5,718 nucleotides of DNA from assembly GCA_030591745.1 (NCBI GenBank), contig JAUVAM010000293.1:1-5718 (forward strand), written 5' to 3'. Made by a program: the position numbers and the translations under genes. Each line of letters begins with the position of its first letter. The first letter of the stretch is position 1. Shown one piece after another: positions 1-5,718 of this stretch. This stretch comes from Deltaproteobacteria bacterium. GTDB taxonomy: Bacteria; Myxococcota; B64-G9. A model generated the notes under the pieces. That model searched no databases. It had not been told where the DNA came from and saw only the letters and a list, made by a program, of their open reading frames with translations.

Positions 1-833
<833 letters not shown>

Positions 834-859
834 TTATCAAAAAGTACCTGTGATAGCAA

Positions 860-878
860 GGAAAATTCAGATTTTTCC
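860..878. promoter_or_regulatory. 19-bp near-perfect palindrome, possible operator in the mreB/ppiD divergent region
   Basis: GGAAAATTCAGATTTTTCC pairs at 8 of 9 positions around base 869, with the single mismatch at 866/872. The length and symmetry fit a site for a dimeric regulator. It lies between the two divergent genes. On the minus strand it overlaps a weak possible mreB promoter (TGGAAA, 18-base spacer, TATCAC), and on the plus strand it sits about 50 bases before the candidate chaperone promoter's -10. The dyad is seen; regulator binding is an inference, and A/T-rich dyads do arise by chance. Confidence 0.3.
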
Positions 879-905
879 AGTCTCCTACCACCAAAGAAAA
901 ATTTC

Positions 906-933
906 TTGCATCGTTTTGTTCTCTGAGTATCAT
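906..933 (+). promoter_or_regulatory. Candidate sigma-70 promoter for the PpiD-like gene
   Basis: TTGCAT (906-911) and TATCAT (928-933) are separated by 16 bases. The -10 matches 5 of 6 consensus bases and the -35 matches 3. Transcription would begin near 940, giving a leader of about 55 bases before the ATG at 996. It is a plausible match only. Confidence 0.35.
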
Positions 934-995
934 CTATCCCCCTGCGCTCACAAATAATGCGCGGAGAATGACCACACATCGCGCGAGGAGAACTC

Positions 996-2609
996 ATGCT
1001 TGACCAGATGCGCAAACAGGCCAATTCATCGATCATCCTTCTTCTTTTTGGATTCATCATCTTCGTCTTCGTTTTTTCTTTCGGCTCCGGTTCGGAAGGA
1101 TTTCGATCTGGAGGCTGTGGGCAGATCAATGCGGCGGCCATGGTGAATGGAGAAGCCGTTGGTGAGACTGAGTACATGTTCTACCTGGAACGCCAATTGC
1201 AGGCCTTCAAGCGGCAGCGTAAAAGTTCGACCCGCATGAAGAAAGAAGAAAAACTCCAGTTGCGTCATCAGGTCATGGACTTTCTGGTGGATCAAACCCT
1301 GCTCGTCCAGGAAGCACGCAAGTTGGGACTGCACGTCACCGATGAAGAACGAAACTTGGCCATCAAAAAAATCCCGGGATTCCAGGATGAAAATGGCCAT
1401 TTCGATTTCAAGCTCTACAAGATGATCGTGCAGCGACAGTTGCAGACCACACCGGCCGTCTTTGAGGAAACCTGGCGCCAGCAGATGATGGCCGACCGCA
1501 TGCGTGACATCATCCGGGGAGCGGTACGGGTGACCGATGAAGAGATCAAGTCGGCCTATGCCATGAGAGAGGCCAAAGTGGATCTTGAATATGTCCGCTT
1601 GAGTCCGGCCAGCTTCCGTGCACAGATCCAGCCGACCGATGCTCAGATCCGGAATTTCATCAAGGATCACCTGGACAGAGTAAAAGAAGCTTACAACAAA
1701 GCCGAGGCCCGCTACCACAAGCCCAAGAAGGTGCAGCTTGCTCATGTTTTCTTCTCCGTGGGCGAGGGTTACGACGAGGAACAGATCTCCGACAAAAAAG
1801 AGCGAGCGGATCTAACGCTTGAGGATCTCAAGCGCGGCAGTAAAATCGAAGATCAGGCCAAAGAATACTCGGAAGACGATACCAGCAAAGAAAAGGGCGG
1901 CCATCTGGAAATGCTGACCCGCGAGGCCATGTCGGCTCGTTGGGGCACTCCCTTGGCCGAAGCGGCCTTCAAGCTGGGCAAAGGCGAACAAAGTAAGGTA
2001 CTGAAATCCACCAAGGGCTTTCATGTCTTCCAGGTCATGCAAATTGTAGAACCGATCGATCAGGCTCTGGAACAAGTCGAAAAAGAGCTCGCCAAAAAAT
2101 TGCTCATCGAAGAAGGGGCCGATCTGAAAGCCAAGACCGTAGCCGAGCGACTTCTAGCGGGTCTGAAGGCCGGCAAGGACTTGGAGTCTCTGCTGACAGC
2201 AGAGCAACCGGCCGCATCCGAGGGCAAAGCCAAACCAGGAACCATCCGGGTCCAGACGACTGGGATGGTGGCGCGCATGGGTGGTTTCATCCCCCAATTG
2301 GGCCTGGACAAGGATCTGGCCCGGGCCGCCTTTGCACTGAGCAAGGACAAACCGGTGGTCGAAAAAGTCTATGAGAGCAAAGGCCCCATCGGCGGGCACA
2401 ACTTCTTGGTCATGAAGCTCAAAGACAAGGCAGAACCGGACTGGGACAAGTTCAACGAGCAGACTGACGGACTACGCAAGATGCAGCTCATGTCGCGGCA
2501 ACAACGACAGCTCAACTCCTGGTTACAGAACAAGCGCGATGTGGCCGTGGTGGAAACCAAGGCATCCCTGCTGATGGAAACAACCCCACGAGCCCTGCAA
2601 GGTCGGTAA
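996..2609 (+). CDS. ppiD: PpiD-like inner-membrane chaperone / parvulin-type peptidyl-prolyl isomerase
   Basis: The 537-residue product has the PpiD layout: a short cytoplasmic N-terminus (MLDQMRKQAN), one membrane helix (about 11-30), a SurA_N-type chaperone region (about 45-190, with VNGEAVGETEYMFYLERQL and VMDFLVDQTLLVQEARKLGL), then a parvulin-like domain (about 245-351). The parvulin signature is visible as LAHVFFSV (His250), YSEDDTSKEKGGHLEML, PLAEAAFKLGKGEQSKV and GFHVFQV (His343). A C-terminal region (about 420-520) repeats part of this pattern (AAFALSKDKPVVEKVYE, then HNFLVMKLK), as PpiD C-termini do. PpiD proteins act at the periplasmic face of the inner membrane near the translocon, helping newly exported proteins fold; isomerase activity is doubtful in some members. 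E. coli PpiD is longer (623 residues). The ATG at 996 has GAGGAG (985-990) 5 bases upstream. It is divergent from mreB and convergent with the lipoprotein gene. Other names possible are SurA-like or rotamase-domain protein. Confidence 0.88.
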   Translation: MLDQMRKQANSSIILLLFGFIIFVFVFSFGSGSEGFRSGGCGQINAAAMVNGEAVGETEYMFYLERQLQAFKRQRKSSTRMKKEEKLQLRHQVMDFLVDQTLLVQEARKLGLHVTDEERNLAIKKIPGFQDENGHFDFKLYKMIVQRQLQTTPAVFEETWRQQMMADRMRDIIRGAVRVTDEEIKSAYAMREAKVDLEYVRLSPASFRAQIQPTDAQIRNFIKDHLDRVKEAYNKAEARYHKPKKVQLAHVFFSVGEGYDEEQISDKKERADLTLEDLKRGSKIEDQAKEYSEDDTSKEKGGHLEMLTREAMSARWGTPLAEAAFKLGKGEQSKVLKSTKGFHVFQVMQIVEPIDQALEQVEKELAKKLLIEEGADLKAKTVAERLLAGLKAGKDLESLLTAEQPAASEGKAKPGTIRVQTTGMVARMGGFIPQLGLDKDLARAAFALSKDKPVVEKVYESKGPIGGHNFLVMKLKDKAEPDWDKFNEQTDGLRKMQLMSRQQRQLNSWLQNKRDVAVVETKASLLMETTPRALQGR

Positions 2610-2616
2610 ACCAGAC

Positions 2617-3861
2617 TCACTCACCGATAAAAACCTTCAAGGTCTTATTTCGCTCTTCGAAATACGCGACAATCGGCACACCCGCCGCGGTCAAGGCGGC
2701 TGACAAATAAGAGCCGCTGCCCCGGCCGGGATCCACGACGAAGTGGGTCCAAAGCCCGCTTTTGCGCCAGGCCATGCAAAGATGACCCTTCCGGGGGTCT
2801 TGTCCATCCATCTTTTCGTAGGCCACAATCAAATTATGGGTTGCATCGCGAGCCAGGGCCAAATTGTAGGCCTTGGGCAGCAAGGCTGTGATCTTCCAGC
2901 CCTCCATGGATGACTCGGCCAAGACCAGCCGGTCCTTGCGGGCTTCGCGAAAAATCACACGCGGTTCGCCGGTGGAGGTAAAAAACAAGGCAGAGGATTT
3001 CCCAGGGTTGCGCTCAAAAGCCACCACCTCGGTTCCCCACTGACCATCTTCTTCTTGTACGGCCAAACGGAGTTCGGAGCTAAGACCAGACCAATGCAAG
3101 TAGCTTGCAGCCAAACGTTCATTGGGCTGACGCACGAAGCTGATCTGCACCTTCTCGCTGCCGTTGGCCTTATCCACACGCTCGTTGCCCCAAAGACCCA
3201 CTGGAGGGTCTGCAACCACGACATCCGATGACTCGCCGCCCTTCTTGCCTCGTTTGCGATCTCGACGCGCCTTGGCAGTAGCCCTGGCCTTGGCTGCCTT
3301 GAGAGCATCTCGCTTGATCTGAGCCAACTGATTGGGACTGCGCAGGATACGCCAGGCATGCTTCAGGTAGCCATCTCCGCTGTAGTAAAGGGCATGCAAA
3401 CTGCCGGACTCGTCAATGAGTAACTGAGCCCCCATACCGGTGCCCTGACCCCACTCGATGGGCTCCATTAGCCATTTGCCCTGGTTGTTGCGATAGGCAT
3501 AGGTCAGAGTTTTGTTGGACCCATTGTAGTAAATGACATGGGGTTCATTGGCGGCATCCATCTTCATCGATGAATAGGAACAATCCAGACAGGTATCGTC
3601 CACGGTGCTGATGGCGAAGCCGGCACTCGACTGAGTCACATACTTCAACGATTTGTTGGTCTGATCGGTATAGACCATGTGCACCTTGTCATTCAGATCC
3701 AACTCCAGGGTCACGTGACGGCCCGAGTCCCCGGCGCTGTCAACCGTCAGGATCTTGCCCGGCGCACGCCCCCCTTCCTTCATCTCCAGACCACGCTCGG
3801 TACAGCCAGCCCACCCTAAGCAAGTGAGCAACAAGGCCATCTGGACTTTTCGACTCATCAT
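2617..3861 (-). CDS. Putative lipoprotein with about seven propeller-like repeats and a basic insert
   Basis: I do not recognise a named family. The 414-residue product starts with a lipoprotein-type signal: Arg4/Lys5, a hydrophobic core, and a lipobox-like WAGC ending at Cys20 (Trp at -3 is unusual). The rest is a series of units with the pattern 'short strand, turn, H/P-x-V-x-Y, turn, L-K-x-A': about 48-76, 98-124, 146-170, 248-269, 290-316, 335-366 and 387-412. Examples are KVHMVYTDQTNKSLKYV and PHVIYYNGSNKTLTYAYRN. Seven such units suggest a seven-bladed beta-propeller. Between units 3 and 4 lies a basic, Ala-rich stretch (171-210) with 15 Lys/Arg and only 3 acidic residues. Cys91 and Cys94 form a CxxC and could make a disulfide. 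The ATG at 3861 follows GGGAGG by 5 bases; the adjacent second ATG (3858) is equally possible. The location is probably periplasmic or surface; the role is unknown, with ligand or cell-wall binding a guess. Confidence 0.82.
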   Translation of the reverse strand: MMSRKVQMALLLTCLGWAGCTERGLEMKEGGRAPGKILTVDSAGDSGRHVTLELDLNDKVHMVYTDQTNKSLKYVTQSSAGFAISTVDDTCLDCSYSSMKMDAANEPHVIYYNGSNKTLTYAYRNNQGKWLMEPIEWGQGTGMGAQLLIDESGSLHALYYSGDGYLKHAWRILRSPNQLAQIKRDALKAAKARATAKARRDRKRGKKGGESSDVVVADPPVGLWGNERVDKANGSEKVQISFVRQPNERLAASYLHWSGLSSELRLAVQEEDGQWGTEVVAFERNPGKSSALFFTSTGEPRVIFREARKDRLVLAESSMEGWKITALLPKAYNLALARDATHNLIVAYEKMDGQDPRKGHLCMAWRKSGLWTHFVVDPGRGSGSYLSAALTAAGVPIVAYFEERNKTLKVFIGE

Positions 3862-3875
3862 TCGGACCTCCCAGG

Positions 3876-3900
3876 TTTGGCCAAAAGTACCATAGGCCTA
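3876..3900. repeat. Two adjacent short palindromes in the divergent lipoprotein promoter region
   Basis: TTTGGCCAAA (3876-3885) and TAGGCCTA (3893-3900) are perfect palindromes of 10 and 8 bp separated by 7 bases, both centred on GGCC. They fill most of the narrow gap between the divergent lipoprotein genes, where a shared regulator could act. Both are short, so the operator role is speculative. Confidence 0.25.
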
Positions 3901-3910
3901 AAGATTGGTC

Positions 3911-3916
3911 TACAAT
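3911..3916 (+). promoter_or_regulatory. Candidate -10 element (TACAAT) for the rightward lipoprotein gene
   Basis: TACAAT matches 5 of 6 bases of the sigma-70 -10 consensus and lies 6 bases before the GTG at 3923, so transcription would start at or next to that codon. The -35 position (3888-3893, TACCAT) is poor, which lowers confidence. Confidence 0.35.
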
Positions 3917-3922
3917 GCGATA

Positions 3923-5149
3923 GTGAGACCCCCCGCACATAAAGCATGGACACACATGCTGTTCGCTATGGTACTGGCTGCCTGCGCCCACCATCACCAT
4001 CCCGGGCCGACCAAGCCACCTTCTCCGCCCTGGCCCGAGGCCTTGACCTGGGTCAAAACACTGGGCCCAGGCAACCCAAAAGACATGCATCGCGCGGACC
4101 TGGCGGAATTCAAGGCGGACCTGGCCCTGGCAGCTCAGCCCCTCGGACCGAACCGAAGTCACCCAGCCCTGAGCATCAACCTGATTCCCGAAACCCAAGA
4201 TCGATTTCCTTGGTCCCAACTGGCCGTGGCCGAGGCCTGGGGTCCGAGCCTGGATCTTCATTTCTCATCCCAAAAGAGCCTGCTCTTGGCCGCTTGCATC
4301 AAGGGCAAGGCCATCTTGGGGGGACATGAAATCGGCAGCCGAGGCACCTGGAACCTGCTCTTGGCCGAGCTGGACACCCAGGACGGCCACCTTCGCTGGG
4401 CTCGGCAATGGCCGAATGTGGATCCCCCGTCCCGCATCTTGTTGAGAACCACAGGAGACGGCCAAATCTGGCTGGCAACCGACTCCGAACTGAAAATGTT
4501 GGGACCAGATGCCCAAACCCTTGGGTCCATTCCCCTGCGGGGAAAAATCCTGGATATGGAGAAAGTCGGAGCACAGGCCATGCTTCTGGCAAGTCGACAG
4601 GAGGGGCAGCAAGAGCAACTGATCTCCGTGGACAATCAAGGCAAAACCCGATGGGTCCACCCAATACCTGACGATGAGCACTTCGCGGACATGGCAAGCA
4701 CAAACGGCGAGGGCGTCATTTTTCTCACCCGGCCCAAAGGGGGTCCCGGACCCTGCCGGCTACGCCGCCTGGATGAGGCAGGCCTCAGCACACATAAGAT
4801 GCCTATCCCAGACACCGCTTTGCTACACTGCCAAAAACTGAGTACCGGACTCGCTGGCCACATTTTTCTGGGTGGAACTTCTCATCAGGGTCAACTGACC
4901 CTATTAAGGCTGCCCAATCTGCCCAATCTGGAAAAAGGGCCGGATTGGCGCTTGACCTGGGGAGCACCAGAATCAACGCTCAGTCATCCGGGCAGATTCC
5001 ACTCCCTGATAGCCACGAACCAGGGAGATCTGACAGCCCTGGTGCATACGGCGGGAGAGCTGCCAACGGCCAAGGGTGAGACGCATCATTTTCCGCGCCC
5101 ACACACCTTCTGGCTCATGCTGAGACCCTCCAGTTTCTCCCAGCGCTGA
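3923..5149 (+). CDS. Putative His-rich lipoprotein with beta-propeller-like repeats
   Basis: This is an unrecognised protein of about 408 residues. From the GTG at 3923 it begins with a signal peptide containing Arg2 and Lys7, a short hydrophobic core (MLFAMVLAA) and a consensus lipobox LAAC ending at Cys21. Four histidines follow directly (23-26), then a Pro-rich tether (27-38). The remainder shows about six units with paired strands, such as NLLLAELDTQDGHLRWARQW (144-163), QLISVDNQGKTRWVHPI (232-248) and GQLTLLRLPN. These resemble PQQ-like or SBBP-type propeller blades common in myxobacterial secreted proteins. The frame opens after a TAA at 3899, leaving TTG 3905, GTG 3923 and ATG 3956 as starts. 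GTG is preferred because ATG 3956 would leave no positive charge before the hydrophobic core. No Shine-Dalgarno sequence precedes any of them well. The gene is divergent from the other lipoprotein with 61 bp between starts. A 9-bp tandem duplication (4910-4927) encodes LPNLPN. Confidence 0.75.
   Translation: MRPPAHKAWTHMLFAMVLAACAHHHHPGPTKPPSPPWPEALTWVKTLGPGNPKDMHRADLAEFKADLALAAQPLGPNRSHPALSINLIPETQDRFPWSQLAVAEAWGPSLDLHFSSQKSLLLAACIKGKAILGGHEIGSRGTWNLLLAELDTQDGHLRWARQWPNVDPPSRILLRTTGDGQIWLATDSELKMLGPDAQTLGSIPLRGKILDMEKVGAQAMLLASRQEGQQEQLISVDNQGKTRWVHPIPDDEHFADMASTNGEGVIFLTRPKGGPGPCRLRRLDEAGLSTHKMPIPDTALLHCQKLSTGLAGHIFLGGTSHQGQLTLLRLPNLPNLEKGPDWRLTWGAPESTLSHPGRFHSLIATNQGDLTALVHTAGELPTAKGETHHFPRPHTFWLMLRPSSFSQR
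4910..4927. repeat. Two tandem copies of CTGCCCAAT
   Basis: Two exact 9-bp copies followed by CTG encode Leu-Pro-Asn twice inside the rightward lipoprotein, in the stretch between two propeller-like units. The repeat keeps the reading frame, so gain or loss of a copy would only change loop length. Probably a small slippage duplication. Confidence 0.6.
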
Positions 5150-5164
5150 TTGGCATTGATTAGC

Positions 5165-5193
5165 TTGAGAGATTCCGTTGCCTCGGCTATAGT
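5165..5193 (+). promoter_or_regulatory. Strong sigma-70-like promoter of the FHA gene
   Basis: TTGAGA (5165-5170), a 17-base spacer, and TATAGT (5188-5193) match the consensus at 5 of 6 bases in each hexamer with ideal spacing. Six bases (TTGCCC) separate the -10 from the ATG at 5200, so the predicted first transcribed base is the A of the start codon. It lies wholly in the 50-bp gap after the preceding lipoprotein stop codon, indicating that the FHA gene has its own promoter. Confidence 0.65.
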
Positions 5194-5199
5194 TTGCCC

Positions 5200-5718
5200 A
5201 TGTTCCTGCTAAAAATTATCGATCCGAATGGGAAGACTCAGAAAGTCCAACTCAATGAAAACCCGATTACCCTGGGTCGCGGCAATGATTGCGACTTGGT
5301 GCTAGGCTCACGCAGCGTTTCCCGCCACCATCTCAGGGCCTGGCAGGAAGGCAATAGCGTTTTCATTGAAGATCTGACTGAAGGGCAAGGCACCTTGCTG
5401 GACGGCCAGGCCATGGCAGAAGACGTCATGGAGCTGGAGCCCGGTTGCCAGATCGAAATCGGCGTTTATACTTTGTCCCTCACCGGAGCGGATGCCTCTG
5501 ACACTGCGGTTGGAACCCAACAGGACCTCCCGGTAGCCACGGACAAGCACATCATGCCGAAACTTCAGCAAGAACAGAAAAAAGGCCCGCGACTGGTGGG
5601 CCTGCGCGGTTCGCTGAAGGGAAAAGAATTCGATCTGGAGGATGGTGAGACAGAGGTGGGTCGGGGTGAGAGCAATCACATCACCCTGGACTACAAATCC
5701 ATCTCCAGGTTACACGCC
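5200..5718 (+). CDS. Tandem FHA-domain protein (N-terminal 173 residues, cut by window edge)
   Basis: FHA domains bind phosphothreonine peptides and assemble kinase-dependent signalling or secretion complexes. The first domain covers about residues 3-95: GR at 26-27 (ITLGRGNDCDLVL), the phosphate-contact motif SRHH (41-44), and EDLTEGQGTLLDG (57-69), where Gln63 replaces the usual Asn of the NGT motif. A charged linker (about 96-129, no membrane helix) leads to a second FHA domain starting near 131, with VGRGESNHITL (153-163) and SRLH (169-172) before the window ends. The reading frame stays open to the last base. The ATG at 5200 is chosen because the FHA fold begins almost at once and an in-frame TAG lies at 5161; the only other in-frame option is TTG 5194. 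There is no Shine-Dalgarno sequence. The protein may continue into an output domain (sigma-54 activator, cyclase, kinase or others), which cannot be told from here. Confidence 0.9.
   Translation, partial: MFLLKIIDPNGKTQKVQLNENPITLGRGNDCDLVLGSRSVSRHHLRAWQEGNSVFIEDLTEGQGTLLDGQAMAEDVMELEPGCQIEIGVYTLSLTGADASDTAVGTQQDLPVATDKHIMPKLQQEQKKGPRLVGLRGSLKGKEFDLEDGETEVGRGESNHITLDYKSISRLHA

Noticed and set aside
1026..1745. Minus-strand open frame of 239 codons inside the PpiD-like gene
   Set aside because: It is a shadow of the opposite frame; the plus-strand product has a recognisable architecture and a good ribosome binding site.
2629..2643. ACCTTGAAGGT followed by five T on the minus strand, as an intrinsic terminator
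   Set aside because: The stem could pair only 4 bp at most with a 3-base loop, and it lies inside the lipoprotein coding end.
3905..3907. TTG as start of the rightward lipoprotein
   Set aside because: It would lie upstream of the candidate -10 element and give an overlong N-region; GTG 3923 gives a standard signal peptide. It cannot be fully excluded.
3989..4000. His4 codons as a cloning tag artefact
   Set aside because: There are only four histidines, set directly after a natural lipobox, with no vector sequence around them.
3946..4329. Plus-strand ATG frame of 127 codons overlapping the rightward lipoprotein
   Set aside because: It is Arg/Pro/Gly-rich shadow sequence; the overlapping frame has a signal peptide, lipobox and repeats over 400 residues.
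5151..5166. Possible sigma-54 promoter (GG near 5152, GC near 5163) before the FHA gene
   Set aside because: Only 9 bases separate GG and GC instead of the required 10, and a much better sigma-70 match overlaps.

Overview
The window looks like chromosomal DNA from a Gram-negative bacterium, most likely of the Myxococcota/Bradymonadota (former Deltaproteobacteria) type. The grounds are an MreB that, from memory, reads closest to myxobacterial MreB, a PpiD-like periplasmic chaperone, two lipoproteins built from propeller-like repeats, and a protein starting with tandem FHA domains. This placement rests on recalled family resemblance, not on a search. I see no mobile element, tRNA, rRNA or CRISPR.

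Layout. (1) Bases 1-755, minus strand: the first 251 codons of mreB, running off the left edge. (2) Bases 756-995: a 240-bp divergent control region with a stem-loop just upstream of the mreB ribosome binding site, a 19-bp near-palindrome and a possible promoter for the rightward gene. (3) 996-2609, plus strand: a 537-residue membrane-anchored PpiD/SurA-type folding factor. (4) 2617-3861, minus strand: a 414-residue lipoprotein with about seven propeller-like repeats and a strongly basic insert; it converges on the chaperone gene with only 7 bp between stop codons. (5) About 3923-5149, plus strand: a second, unrelated-looking lipoprotein of about 408 residues, also propeller-like, divergent from the first. 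(6) 5200 to the right edge, plus strand: the first 173 codons of a protein with at least two FHA domains.

Functionally, mreB (elongation of the cell wall) and the PpiD-like chaperone (folding of exported proteins at the inner membrane) share a divergent control region and both serve the cell envelope. The two lipoproteins would be anchored on the outside of the inner membrane or in the outer membrane; their functions are unknown. The FHA protein is cytoplasmic by its N-terminus and should bind phosphothreonine partners, as is common in bacteria rich in Ser/Thr kinases.

The most notable signal is in translation starts. mreB, the chaperone gene and the leftward lipoprotein have clear Shine-Dalgarno sequences, whereas the two rightward genes at the right end have none. 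Each of those instead has a -10-like hexamer exactly 6 bases before its start codon, the spacing expected for a leaderless mRNA. This is strong for the FHA gene and weaker for the lipoprotein. I did not find convincing evidence of a wholly new biological system.
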